64,000 nucleotides of DNA. It comes from Pelecanus crispus (Eukaryota; Chordata; Aves; Pelecaniformes; Pelecanidae). Numbering within the stretch: position 1 is the first letter of the stretch; every line of letters starts with the position of its first letter. The position numbers and the translations under genes are program-made. Shown here piece after piece: positions 24,901-39,900 of this stretch. The DNA lies in contig NC_134643.1 in NCBI RefSeq assembly GCF_030463565.1, positions 80,535,721 to 80,599,720 on the forward strand, read 5' to 3'. The notes below the pieces were generated by a model. It ran no database searches. It saw only the letters and a program-made list of their open reading frames with translations, and was not told the origin of the DNA.

Positions 24901-27900
24901 TAGTGCTACCAAGATAGTTAATTTTACCTTTCAAGTTCGTTGCAAAATGTCACTGACCATAACAATTATAACTGTCCAATAAACCCAAACCATGGCTGTG
25001 CAACCTCATCTTTGCAGTGATAACATAACCTTTTACAGTCTTCTAAGTTTTGTGGTATTTTCTGTGATGGAGTTACCCATTTATGAGTGTGCCCAATCTA
25101 ATACAAACTACTTTGTACATTTTGATTACAAATACCACCTTCTCTTATCAATCTCCTCTTGCTGTCTCACATGTTCTTGTTCATACACACGAATATTTTC
25201 TATACCAATTTCTTCACAGAACTCCTGGAAAACAGCATCTTCAGCCTTTGAATAAAGAGAAACGGAGCAAAAAATGTTTATACTATTTTGGCACTCACAG
25301 AAGTAAAACACATAGACAATCACTTCATGCAACACGCTGGATTTTCAAGGTACTGTAAGAAACAGCAAACTGAACTACTGAGAAGTAATCTGTACTTGAC
25401 ATTTTCAAGTAACACTTACAGTACAAATGCCAGATACAAGGCATATCATCTGCAACAGGTAACTCTTATCTAAGCTCTTATTGACAGCACCTGGTCATTC
25501 CAAAGACAAGTCAAGTCATCACAGTGTAACCAGCTTCCCTGGTTCTGTCTGTGGTTCCCAGTCAACTGAAGAAGAGAAAGCTGAATGGTACACAAGACAC
25601 TAATCAGATACACCAGGTTTCTTGGTGTAGCTCAGTTCTTCATTTTAATCCTTTCAAGTGATCCATAAATATTAATTGCTACATTCCATTTATAGCAAAG
25701 CCACAGCAAAAAACCTGCTACACAATCTCTCATTTCCTAATTACACAGTATATACACTAACAAAAGCTTCAGCTAAAAACAGTTCTAAAATTTTAATGAA
25801 AAATTTAAGAAGGCAAATAAGTATGGTGCATATAGCAGGACTGAACAAAGAAATAGCAACAGTCTACAGCATTTAAAAGGAAACCAAATGGACTGAACAA
25901 AATTTTAAGAGAACTTTACAGGTCAAAACCCAGTATTGTTTATAGTATTTTGGTATGCAGGCTTGTTTAACCAAATACTACATCAAATCAAGTTGTACTA
26001 TTCAAGTAACACTATTCGGAAACTGGTTATCAGCCTCCATTTGTGGGGTGTTTTTTTTTGGTTGGTTGGTTGGTTGGTGTCCGTCCGTCCGTCCGTCCGT
26101 CCCCCCCCCTACAAGCAAAAGAAAAGTTCCCTGGATCTGGAATTCTTACAGCCTAAACATCAATGACTTTCTCAGATGACGCGTATCTACACTCCCTTGT
26201 GCCTGTACCACAAGTAAAACACAGAACATGCAGCAGTTTTGGCTTCTTTTTACATGCAGAATTCCAGTCATAGATTAATCGAACAAAGACTGACAAGAAT
26301 GGTTCAGAGGCCAGGAACACGTTACACATGTGCTATACACCTCAAGTAACTCCAGACAGTGGTGAGGAATCTCTCTTTCTCCAAGAATCTACATTTACAC
26401 AAGCATCTAGGTGCAGGGCTGTGAATCTTCCACATAAAACTGCAGCACCACTTTTCCATAGTTTGTACCAGATTCCTTTGTTTGAAACAAGGCAGCCTCC
26501 AGAGAGAAGTACAGATGAGGTGCTTATTTTACAGAGGCCAGAGTTATTGTCTACTCTAGCAGAACACAGTATGAAACCCCTCTCGGTACCAGACTAGGCT
26601 TTACTACTATTTCACTTCACCAAATGCCTTCAGTCTCTTCACAATAACCATGCTTCTGAATTTGTCAGCTGTCTCTGTATGAACTGTTCTGCGGACTATC
26701 TGAAGATCAGAGAATGATAGGGAAAATGAGGTATGAGATGGCAGAACAGTCTACAGAAAAAACAGCTAGGAGACCTAACTGTTGGATCACGTATCATAGA
26801 GAACTTTTCCTGTTGCTGATTAAAAGTGGAAAGGAGCAGGTTCTAATGACAAAAGCTGTTTAGAACCGTAACAGATAATGAACTTGGACAGGTGGGGATA
26901 GCACAAGGTCCCTAAGCTCTGCATCAGCTACCCCTCAAAAAAGAGGGAGAGCAAAGAAGACTCAACTATATCATAAGCTGGCTCCACCTTCCATGAATTG
27001 GACTCTAAATGAATGCAGGCATACAACAGTCTTACAAAAAACCCCAAAAAACCAAAACAAAGCCCCAAACCACAACATCCAAAAAACCCAAAAAACCCAA
27101 AATACCTCTTCCCCCAAAAAAACACCCACCCAAACAAACAAAAAAAAACCCCAAAACAGTGGAATGAGTCATTTGCTGACAGTCATCATGCACACCTCAA
27201 CCATTCTCCCTGGGTAATCGGAGTGCACAGAAAATAAAAGTACAGATATTGGCTACTTCCCAAGAAGAGAAAGGAATCTTCACACTGTGCTGCTCTTTAT
27301 CTACTTTTGTAGTATATAGTGGAGTAACAGGTCATCACCTAGACGTGACACCTGTAGGGTTCAGAACAAAGCAGTCTAGCAGCACTGAGAACTGTTCTCA
27401 GCTCTAGAAAACTGATACAGAGCTCTCTTCCTAATGGCATGACCGTGCCTGATCTGTTCTGCCTGTGGGTTGCAGAAGTGGTGGACCTTCTTCCAATGAA
27501 AAGATACTGATAGAGCATTTCCATGTAGACACTGAATGGGTCCTACTATGACTGCAATGAGAATGATTTTTCAGGATAGTCACCCATGCAGAGACTGTCT
27601 ACCTCGTGGGTGCACTGATTACTGAGATCTGCAGATCTTGCGAGTGCATCTAGACAGTTTAGTGTACATACATGCTGTCACAGATCCACATTGGCTAGGA
27701 AGACTTCATGCCAAAAGACAGTTACAGTCTGGTCATGCAGTCAGACTGTAAATTTATCTCTCCACAAAAAGGAAAGATCCTGTAACTACAATTTCTTACA
27801 AAGAACCTGGACATTAGAGTCTGAGAAAGAACAAGCTGAGATTTATCAAATTCTACCCTCAGGTCATGAAAGACCTAGACAGTATTTTTCTGGGATTTGA

Positions 27901-30900
27901 CCTACAGTGAAAGTTTGCACTGACAGTTCTAAAGCTGTGAACTTTGACGGATTGTCCCTGCTCAGTACTACAAAGAGTAAGTCATATTTATTAGCAGAGC
28001 AGGAAAAGGTGGGGAAAAAACAACCCATCTTCTTCAAACTCAAAATTTTTCTCCTATGTCAAATGAAATTACAGTGTATATATTAAGCAAAGCTTCACCT
28101 AATACCAAGACGTAGATTGATTTGGTTGGTTGGGTTTGTGTTTGGCACATAAAAGTCACAGTATTTTGATTTTAAGGTAATTGATTTGCAAAGCTTGATA
28201 CATATATACTAACATCCAAATGCATTTCTGTTCACAGTTACTTGGTAAGAAAGGTGGGAAGATTGCTGGAGTAACTTAACAACCCTTGTCGACAAAGTAG
28301 TTTACAAAGTTAGAAGTTGTCCAAGTTCTAAGTCAGCAGGAACAGAAAGAAGTTTCCGTAGTATAACAGCGTAAGCTGACAGCACTATGACAGAAGGCAT
28401 TACCTGATTGATTTTTTCCTGAAATTCTTCTATTTTTTCTTTTCTTTGTGCTACTGCTTCATTCAGCATATCATGCTGAGACTCAATATTTACCAGTTCA
28501 CTTTCCAGTTTTGATTTTTCCTATGTAAAAAGGAAAAATATGGTAATTTTCCTTAATAGAATGGTCAACTTTCTAGAAGTTGAGACAGTTCTGTTCCAGA
28601 TTAACTGTATTTTTCTCATGAAAAACATTGAATATCTTCTTCTCAAATGCCACTTACTCACTATTATTGCTGATTTGCATACAATGATTACAACGATCAC
28701 AGTTAACAGGTAGAAAAGCAAATCACATAAGTATCATTTAAAGTGCTTTTTGACTTACAGACTTCTGAAGGTTACTAAATGATAAAGCAAGCTTACTAGA
28801 AGTTAAAATTTAAAACCTACAATAGAAAAAGCTGCATGTAAATTATTTTGTAATCTTGATTTTTATATTTTATTAATTCCTCCATCATAACTGCTGTATG
28901 TAAAACTTAAACTGAATTTAAAAAACCCCAAAACTATGTAAGGAAGTAGTAGTTACTTCACTGGTAATTAGAGCTTAGGTAAAAAAATACAATTATTAAA
29001 CATGAAAACTATAAAGGCTTAGTACTATACCGTGTAGAGATTAGCGAGATGTTTCTTTTTAATAAGCTCTAATTCACTCTGCGAATATTTAAGTCGTGTC
29101 TGAATTCCGTGGCATTGAGCACGCAACTGCTTCAAGTCAGTCTCCTTACGTTTGATCTTCATTAAGTCCTAGAAAAATAAGATTACGATGAGAGAAAAAA
29201 CATTTTAAACAAAAGGTAACTTATTTGGAAATTACTCATTTTTCAGATCTACACACTACGTAAAGCTCACTGACATAGGCCCCATTCAAGGTAAATGCCG
29301 ATACCATTGGTCATATTCAACAGTAATTTTGCAACAGATTTATTTCTCAAAAGAAAGCATACGCTTGCAAATTCCTAAATTCCTGCTCTATCCCTCTTCC
29401 AAAATAACTAGAGGTATGACAAATAGTTTTACACCGACAGGTTTTGGTCTGTGCAAATATTTTCATGTTGACAGAATGTATCACTAAAAGTCTTCAGGTA
29501 CTTTGAACCACAGCTCTTTTTTCCTTTAAGGAAGTTGTATCAACAGTGCTGTCCTGGTTCTCTACCTCTGTGATATGTAAACCAACCCACCAGCTAAAGA
29601 CAGAGACCCACAGTTGATTACTATTAACTAGAAGAGGATAAACAGCTACTATGTCTTGTCTGCATTTTCTAGAAGTTTTGAAAACCATCTTTTTAGAAAA
29701 TCATCTTCCCATAGCCGAATTAGACACAACTTTTACTCCTTTATGCCTTTTACAGTTAAGTGCTTTTTAAGAGACCAACCTTTAACTCATTAATCAAGCT
29801 ATCTCTTCTTTCTTTCATTTTATTAATTTCTTTATCATCCCAACATCTAGCTTTAAATCTTAAATCACTTGATCCTCCAGAAATCACTCCAGATTTCAAA
29901 AATAAAGTTCCATCAAGAGCCACTGTCTGGAAGGGGAAAAAAAATTAAAACCAAATAAATCTGAACACAAAGCAGCCAAAATATCCCATGAACTAGTGCA
30001 CCAAGATATGGTAGTTAAACAAGCAACAACCACATTTTAGTTGGACTCCAATTACTTTTTCCTGTTCCAAACCTGCTAAAATGAGATACACGAAGCCACA
30101 AAAAAAGCCTGCTGTTTCTTGGCACTAGTCACATTTTGGTATTATTTCAACTGATCAGAAAAGGAAATGAAATTGTATTATTTTCTGGTCTTCAGGAAAT
30201 TAATCAGAGACATTTGTGTATACACTGGCAACTTAGAAAGTCAGGTCTGGCTCAGTAGAGCAAACCAAGCAATGTGATGATGGAGTGAAGGAAATCATCT
30301 TGTTTGTAAACAGAAAGTGTAAATTTTAGTAAAGAACATGGGTGGTTTTGTGACTTAACTTTATTCCAAGTAAATATGATTTCACCTTCAATTTAACACT
30401 GTTTTAATTAAGATTTTAAAAGGTTTACTAAGTGCATAAAAGGGCTCTACAGACTGTCTACAGCAATAGAGATATGGATAAGAAGAAAGAACTGCAGGAG
30501 AGACAGAGGAGCTTCCAGTCTCAACACAGTCTACACCTACAACTAAGAGATTCTGTCAGATATTTTAAAGAATTTCGGAAAGCATTTCTTCATAGAAAAG
30601 CTAGCAAGATAAAAGTTTGTGTTTTTAAATCAGACAGTTTTAAGAGCAGGATTATCCCTCCTTCCCCCTCCTCCTTTTCATCATGAGGACCATACCAAGA
30701 AACATATTTGGACACTAGCAACCCTCAAATTTGCCTGCTTTTTCCAGAAAATCACTTAAACATACTACCAGAGGAAAACATAACCATGTGAAATATCTGG
30801 CGGTTTATTTACGTGGCAATAGACTAGACAGACTAGTAACATTCTGTGTTTATCTGCAATACTTTGTGGAACGTTTAGAGAGGAATTATTTAAATGGCAT

Positions 30901-33900
30901 CAAATACATAACTGCAATGAAAACATACGCAACAAAATTCAGCTTCTTACTTTTAACCTCACTGGTCCATCAAATGCTATTTGTTTTGCTTCTTTAACTG
31001 TTTCACAGACCAAGCCATTCCCACTCACAAACTGAATCACTTTTTTCAGTGGAGCAAATGGAGTTTGTACAACATCCACCATCATTTTAGCTCCTTTTAT
31101 CTCTCTCAACTTTTCGTTGATTGGTCTAACCTGTAAAGCAAATAAGCGGTGTTTAGAATCCATGTTGTAATAGCAAAGCATGCCCAAATCTGAGTGGTCT
31201 GGGCACAGGAGGTACAGATCAACAGAATGGGGGTCTCAGTTGCTCTGTTTTCATATTCTGTGTATACTGTAGTCCTTAAATCTGTATAGCCTATTTCACT
31301 GTGCGTGAAATGCAAGTACACTAATGCATGTCGTATGGGGAATAAACAAGGTGAGTTAAAGATCTGTGTGCAGTTGCAGAGCTACAACCTTCTTGGCATC
31401 AGGGAGACATGGTGGGATGGCTCCCACAACTGCAGTGTTGCAATGGAAGGACAGAGGCTCTTCAGGAAGGACAGGCTGGGAAGGCAAGGAGGTGGAGCTG
31501 CCCTATATGTGAGAGAACAGCTGGAATGCACAGAGCTCTGCCTGGGGAAGGATGATGAGCCAACTGAGAGCTCATGGGTAAGGACTGAAGAGAGAACTGG
31601 TAAAGGTAACATTGTAGTTAGGTGTCTGCTACAAGCCACCTGACCAGGAAGAACAAGTAGATGAGGCCTTCTACAGACAGCTAAAGGCAGCATCACATTC
31701 ACAGGCCCTGGTCTTCATCGGGGACTTGAACCACTCCAATATCTGCTACAGGGACAACACAGCGGGACGTAAGCAATCCAGGCAGTTCCTGGAAAGCGTT
31801 GATGACAATTTCCTCACCCAACTGACAGGGAAGCCAATGAGGAAAGTGCTCTGCTAGACCTCTTACTCACCAACAAAGAGAGGCTTGCCGGGGATGGGAA
31901 GGTCAAAGGCAGCCCCAGCTGCAGTGAACATGAGAGAAGAATTCAGGAGCCTGAGAGGAGGGAGCAGGGCAAAAGGCAAGCTCACAACCCTGGACTTCAG
32001 GAAACAGACTTCAGCCTCTTCAAACATCTGCTCAGCAGAGTCCCATGGGATAAGGCCCCAGAGTGGAGGGGCCCAAGAATGGTGGTTAATATTCAAGGAT
32101 CACCTCCTCCAGCCTTAAGAGCTAATATCCTAATGAGCAGGAAGTCAGGCAAAAATGTCAGGAGGCCTGCATGGATAAACAAGGAGCTCCTGGCAAAACT
32201 CAAACACAAAAAGGAAGCATACAGAAGGTAGAGGCAGGGACAGGTAACCTGGGAGGAATACAGAGGCACTGCCCAAGCATGCAGATATGGGGTTAGGAAA
32301 GCCAAAGCCCAACTAGAATTGAATCTGGCAAGGGACGTCAAAAAAATGGCTTCTGTAAGTACATAGGTGACAAAAGGAAGACCAGGGAAAATGTGGGCCT
32401 GCTGCTGAATGAGGCAGGGGATGTGGTGAGACAGGATATGGAAGAGACTGAGGTACTGAACTCCTCCTTCACCTCAGTCTTTACTAGCAAGACTAGCCTC
32501 CAGGAATCCTGGGTTCCAGAGACCAGGGGAAGAGTGTGGAACAAGGAAGACATACCCTTGATGGAAGGGGATCAGGTCAGGGAATGCTTAAGCAGACTGG
32601 ACATACATAAATGCATGGCCCCTGATGCACTGCAACCACCAGTGCTGACAGAGCTAGCTGATGTCATTGCAAGGCCCCTCTCAATAATCTTTGAATAATC
32701 ACAGCAACTGAAAGAGGTGCCTAAGGACTAGAGAAAAACAAGTGTCACTCCTGCGTGACAAGAGCAGGGCAAGAAAGAGGACCCAAGGAACTACAGGACA
32801 GTCAGCCTCACCTTGATCCCTGGGAAGGTGACGGAGCAACTAATCCTAGAAACCATTTCCAGGCACATGAATGACAGGAAAGCCTTGGAGGAGTAGTCAG
32901 CATGGATTCACCAAGTTGGTCATGCTTGACCAACCTGATAGCCTTCTACAATGAAATGACTGGCCTGGTAGACGAGGGCAGAGCAGTGGATATTGCCTAC
33001 CTAGACTTCAGTAAATCTTTCAACACTGTCTCCCATAAGATCCTCATAGAGGAGCTGATGAAATATGGGCTGGCTGAACAGACAGTGAGGTGGACTGAAA
33101 ACTAGCTGAACAGACAGGCCCACACGGTGGTGATTGGTGGCACAAAGTCCAGTTGGAGGCCAGTAACTAGCCATGTCAATACTGGGACCAATCCTGTTTA
33201 ACATCATCATTAATTATCTGGATGATGGGAGAGAATGTACCCTCAGCAATTTTTGCTGAAAACACAAAACTGGGAGGAATGGCTCATATGCCAAATGGTT
33301 ATGCTGCCATCCAGAGGGACCTCAGCAGGCTGGAGAAATGGGCTGACAGGAACCTCATGAAGTTTACCTCATAAGTGCCTTGCCTTAACACTTAAGCCTA
33401 TTTTAGTCAAGCTTAAACGAGCTAATATTAAGATTTACAAGTGTATTAACTTGCTGATGACAGGAAAAACAAAAATGTACTTACATCAAGGTAATCCAAA
33501 GCAAGAAAAGTTTCAGGTTCAGCTCGTTCTTGTTTTAGGAACCGAATGCAATCTCTTGCTGTTTTTTCAGTGGCAACAACAATAGCAGTCATGTATTTGC
33601 TGAATACCTTGGTAACAGCAAGCTGGTATTTTTTATGAATAGGATGACACAGGTCAAGCAGTCTTCCAAACTGAAGATAAAAATATAGAGAAATATTAAT
33701 ATGTTACTTTAGATATTAAATAATACTTCTGCATACAAGATACTTAAGTAGTAAGAGGAAAATCTGTTATCTGCCAGCTGCAATCTCTTACAATGGCTGT
33801 ACATCGGAAAGAATAGAAACTGTAGCCATCATCAATCCAAATTGCAAAGTATGCTTTCAAAATCTGAAGGGATTTATTTTTTTTCCCTGAGGTTACAGTT

Positions 33901-36900
33901 ACATATCAAAATGTTTTACTCAGAATCTCCAGCACACACTTCTAGAAGCACAAGAGAGTGACAATAGCAAAGTTAGCTAAGGATCTTTTTTGGAGAGAAA
34001 GAAAGAATCTAACACACAATAAGATCTTTGAATGACAATAAAAAATAAATAGAACTGTTAACTGGAAAATGGTAGCAGGAGAGGCACTGTTCTAGTTTCA
34101 ACCCAAAAAAGAAGTTTCTGCTTACTTTAGTAGCATGAAAAGAATAAAAACCGCTTTTCTTGTATTGCATAGTCCAAACAATCAAGCCTGTTTTGCCATA
34201 CATTGAAATAACACCTCCACAGATAAAACTAATTAGTTCTCTGCTGTACAGGCTCCCTAAAGATCTTCCTTTCCACTTCTGTAATTATAGCTACAGTTGA
34301 GGTTTCCCTGAATGATTAAGGCTACTAGTACAAATTCTGAACATTATAACCTGTGACTTCATGCAAGAACAATCTTTCTGCTTGTTGACATATAACTACT
34401 TGTCTCCTCTTGCATATCTACAGTTTTATCCTTATCAAATTTAAACAAATGAGAACAGGAAGACAACTGGCAAGAGTCGTATGTGATAGGTCATTCACAG
34501 TATTGTCTCATGAATGATATAACTGAGATAATTTCCAGTAGATCAAATCATGGCCTACTATGATGAACTTTCCTACCCTTCTGTTGACAAATGTTTTCCC
34601 TTTTCTGAAAAACAGTTGAAGCAAGGATAATACCCAAACCACAAAGGTCTTTATTTAGTTTCCTGGTTTTCTCACATGGTGTCATCTACTTGGATGTTTC
34701 TATCTGCAGATCAGACATGTAGCGTTTCAGACATGCAAAACTATACAGAGGATTATATACTTTCAGACACAGGCATTTAAGTCCAGATGGAATGCCAGAT
34801 TTCTGTGAAAACAAATATTGACAGCCCAACTGAATCTCTAACAATAGCAATCTTGCCAATTAAAACTACCAATGCAGGAATGTTGTTTTGAAAATTAAAC
34901 TGTAAAAACTGTAATCAGCTGCAAAATTCACTTTGTTGATCAGACAAATACATGAAAATGCACACATCACTCATATAGTGGAATCACATTACTGCATGGC
35001 TATTTCAGTACCTGGAATGTTCACCAACCATTACAAGAATGTTTAAACAGAAGAACAGAAGCTTTAAAACGGATGTAAGAACTAGATATTTAGAAGCAGC
35101 ACACCATTTTTTGCCTATGAAATCCAGAAGACCAACACCAAGATTTCCTCCAGTTCTGCCTGAGTACTTAGTGGACCAGAACATGAAACGTGTCATGACC
35201 CTTCCATCCCGAGACTTTAATTTAGATCATGTTCAGTCACCTGGAATTAGTACACCAGAGTGTAAGGAGCAACTCAGAAGCAACTCTGTTGCCTCATATG
35301 CTGGTGTTGGGAAAACTATTGCAGGAACAAAGGTAACTGAAGCAGATACTGTTAAGATGTCTGTAACTGGACAGTTCATGTAACCAGTTCGACATCTAGC
35401 TTTTATTTGTTAGAAGCCATCACATGTGTAAATATTCTTAAATTTGCAGCTCCTGAAGGAAAAATGACAGAGAAGATCCTGAACATCAGCTCCCCCTTAA
35501 GCCAGGAAGGTATTGCCAGTCTGATCCAGTTCTTTTCAAATGGGGATACAATGCAAAGAGTGAGCAAAAACAGGTATGCCAATCATCTTTTTGATTTTTT
35601 TGGAACGTCTTGTTAACATGGATAAAAAAATTCTGAGATTTGCCAGATTTTAATCTGGTTTTGCAAAAGACAAAGAAGCAAAGAACAACTGAAAATATTT
35701 TTTTTTTTTAATATTCTTACGGCAGCACTAGAAAAGCAGAGACATGTCACCTTCCCAACATTAAAAAAAAAAAAAATTCGCAGCTTGTACATCTCAACTG
35801 TGTATCAAAAAGGATTGATTATACTGAGACATACTCAGAGACCAACTATTCAATTGATTAGATTTATTAAAAAGTTCTTATTTGGAATAGCTTCCAATGT
35901 TGGACTAAACATTTTTAAGTGTCAATAAAAAGTGTAAATATGCCTCATAAAACAATCAATGTCTGCTGACAATTCAGAATCAATACACAAAACACTTAAT
36001 GGCATTACTGAAGAGTAATTTAAGTAAAACATGGTAACTGATAAGCAAGGACAGACCATCTGGTAACATAAAAGTCTCTTGTACCTAAGCAAAATTGTCC
36101 TTTGGAAGAAGTATTCTTTCTGGAATGAATGGTCTCACAGCTAACCTTCCCATTCATTTGTTCAAAATAAGTAAGTCAAAAACATGTTTGACAGAAGAAA
36201 ACAAAACCAAAAAGAAAAAAGAAATAAATGAAACACCACAAAAATCACACAAGCAGTAATCTGTCTATTTCTGCAAACTGTGACAAATAATGACAGTATA
36301 TGCTACCATTCTTTCAGTAATGCTATTTCACCAAGTACACTCAAACAAGCATAGTTTAGAAGAATATTCAAGACAGTCCAATTTACTCTAGCTGCTTACT
36401 CAGTCTAAGGCAGAACTCTTAAATCTTAATTCTAAAATAAGGCATTTAAATGAGGCCATTCAATTACCACAGAATCCGGATATAGTCTTTTGAGACTTTC
36501 CAGGATCTCTGCTCTCATTTGCTGACGCCTTCCTTCATGGTAATCAATTTTGGCATTCTGCAGTTCACCAACTATTTTGCTCAATTCTTCATTCACTTCA
36601 GCCATTCGTATTGTTGAATTTTCAATTTCCTTAGTTAGCACTTCCTCTTGCTGTTTTTTCTCTGTTAATGATTCACTTTGAACAGAAGTAAAAATAGGAA
36701 AGCAATTTACTATTTCATTTATACAAGATTTTTAGCTTATAAAATTGAAGTCATTCTGTGGCCAGACTATGAAAATCATGAAAGACTTTAAGTATCTATA
36801 ACAAGCTACTTTTTATACAAGTTGCATTCTATACTATAAGCTATTTCTAAGGTTTCAAAATTTAGTTCAAGTGAGAGTTTTTGCCTATGTAACAACGCAA

Positions 36901-39900
36901 CCACGCTGTTTTATCTTCTATCAATAAGAGGTCTGATATTGTAAAACTAAGAAGGACTGAGAATTCTCATGCAAAATTATTACTCATTTTACACACTTAC
37001 CAAAATCACTAAGGCTCTACCACACTCTACTGCAACTACTTAATTAAAATAATTTTGCATCACACCAATCACAATGGGTCTGCCGCTCCCTCTTTATGGC
37101 ACAACTTTGTTCAGTTCACAGACAGCCTTAAGCCAAAGCACACATTACAGATGCAAAGGAAAAGACAGGTTGGGAAAAAAAATCTCTGGAGACCACCTAC
37201 CCTGACCTCCTGCACAAAACACAGGCTAATGTCAAAGTTAGTTCAGGTTGCTCAGTGAAAGGCTTATATACCTTATTCAACAAAGAGTGAAAATCAGGTA
37301 GAAGACAAGACCCAGGAAGCAAGAACTGAGCTGTGCTCCTAATACACAACGTAAATATTAATGCTTTCTAGAGCAGCACAACTACATAACTGCTCTGTTC
37401 TCTGGCTCAGGATTTGTACACTAATAACCCCAAACCCTACCCGTAGTGATGTAATTTGCACACCTACAAGAAATCAGAAACAATTATAAAACTGGTTTCA
37501 AACAAAATATGAATGAGTCATCATACTTGCTGTTTTGACAGCTTAAGTAACTGAAATATTAATTAGAATTAGTAAGAACTCGAATTCTTATTTAAATTTT
37601 AAAGAATAGAAAAGGATTAGAAAGAATAAGAAACCTGCTGCATTAATTTGAAAATATACGCCAGAAATCCAATTAGATTTTAATTTTTTAAACATACGTG
37701 CATATCTTGACATATTCTTCCAACTTCTCTATTCTTTTTTTATGCTCTTCAATCTGTTCCACAATGTGTTTTATGTTTTCCTATGCAATCACAAATAGAA
37801 TGTGTTAAAAACAAACCAGAAGAGAACAACAGTTTCATAGCAAGATACAAAACTCTTAATTCAGAACAAGTACTGAGACAGATCTTTTCTTCCTTGTTGG
37901 TATTTCATGCTGAAGTAATACCATCCCTTTTCCAATAGCAGATGCCAAATTGCACCATGAATAACAAAGGGAAAGTATTTTATCAAGGCCATTACTGGAT
38001 TTTTCATGTTCGGCTACCATTGAGAGAAAGCCTCTTCAGCACAGAGAATCATGACGCCATCAATTAAAACAACTTTAAACACAGAGTTAGTAAATTATAG
38101 GTGTTAAAACAAAAAAGGTACTTTTCTTGGCCTGAGATTAATAGATGCTTTTTCCTAAGAAGGACACATGAAGAAGTTGACATAGCAGTTCCAACCCGAT
38201 GCAAAATCGTATTAAAAAGCAAACCAGCAGTGAAGTAAGTATTTTCAATCACTCAAGTTGAATAAAAAGACATTAACTAAAGCAAATGGAAGGAAAAAAA
38301 AATGTTGTTACCTACACATTTTATTAAGCCTTAATTTAACTTCTGAAATCCTTGTGACCTTTTGAATACCTCTAGGTATTGAATACATCTAGGGATGGAG
38401 AGTCCACAACCTCTTTGCGCACCCGCTTCAATGTTTGACTATCCTTGAGATTAAATAGTTTACCTAATAGCTATTCAGAATTTCCCGCGTTCTAAGTTGT
38501 GCCTGTTGTCTCCCATCCTATCACTCTGCACCTTGAGAAAGAGTGTGGCTCTATCTTATTCGTGCCCTCCCATTAGGTAACTCTGCAGACAGCAATAAGG
38601 TCTCCCAGTCACCCCTCCTTCTCCAGGCTGAACAGATCCAGTTCTCTCAGCATCTCCTCATAAGCCAGGTGATCCAGCCCCAGCCATCTTGGTGGCCCTC
38701 TGCTGGACTCACTCCAGCATGCCAGTATCTTTCCTGTACTGGGGAGCCCAGAACTGCACAAAGCATGCCAGATGTGGTGACATACATGCTGAACTGTGAG
38801 GAGTGATCACCAAGTGTCAGTAGTACAGATAAGTAATGCCAACTCTGAATGGTCAGACATGCATTTTATGAACTCTCAAGTATCCCTTATTTCCTTCTCA
38901 ACAGTACAATGACTTGCAGAGTTTTAGAAGCACAAGCAATAGGATTTATTTTACTTTTAGATACTAACTAGGTTTTCCTGGTAACTAGTACTTCAAAAAG
39001 AAAAAGTAGTATTGTATCAAGAGCAACTGGATGTACAAGTATTAACTTAGGTATCATGGCAAGGATGGCTTTACATCCTTATAGATACACAGTAAAACAC
39101 AGGCTTTTCCATACAAGCAAGTTTATATGTACAAGAATGAGGTGTTAGGAACTCTGGAACTGAAGAATCCATCAGATGAGACTTTACAAGTTTTCTGAAC
39201 ATAAAGAGGCTTCTCCAAACCTTGACTCCGTAACTAAATGGTGAAGAAATGCATGTTGCCTCTCTAACTTCTTAGTAGACAACAAAACTACAAGATTAGC
39301 ATAGTTAGAGGGAAAGAAAGGTAAAAAACCAAAACACCTAATAGGACAAGGTTTTAGCAAAAGACAGATTGTCAGCTGAGCTTCTGTCCTTTCCACTTCT
39401 ATCAGAAGCATCATGTGAAGTTAACAATGAGTTGGGAAATAATTTTTCTAGAAGAGAACATCAGGCATGGTGACCAAGTCACAGTGAAAAATGTAGGTAT
39501 CTTATTATTACATGTTTAGATCTGCAATGATAAAAGAAACCAGAAACAAAATGACAACAATGACTTGTATTCATATCAAACACCCTGCCTCTTAAGTGCA
39601 ATGGAAGAGTGGACACCAAGGAGATTTTTTTCCAGCTACAACACACTAATACACACAACTGACCTTAAAAACACCTCAACAAAAAGGTAGCTGTGATCAA
39701 AATGAACCTCTAAAGGGTGTGAGTACCATACTGATATACAACAGCTGTAGGACATCTCAAAAAGAAAAACTACACTTATAAAAACAGGAACAGATTACAG
39801 TTAAGCATATGTTCTGAGTAACTGTAAAATACTAGAGCCAAAGCTTTCAAAACCAAATCCTCATTGTGGGCCCACGCAACCATTCTCTGAACAAATTTAG

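Larger units (their letters stand above)
25246..28403 (-). other. SMC1B: SMC1B intron 14
   Basis: 3.2 kb intron. It carries a composite tetranucleotide repeat at 26051-26109 and an A/C-rich tract at 27036-27158. Open frames here are short and partly low complexity; none has splice-linked coding features. Confidence 0.65.

Noticed and set aside
26993-27237. Two overlapping Lys/Pro/Asn-rich open frames
   Set aside because: Products of the A/C-rich low-complexity tract, which lacks stop codons on that strand.
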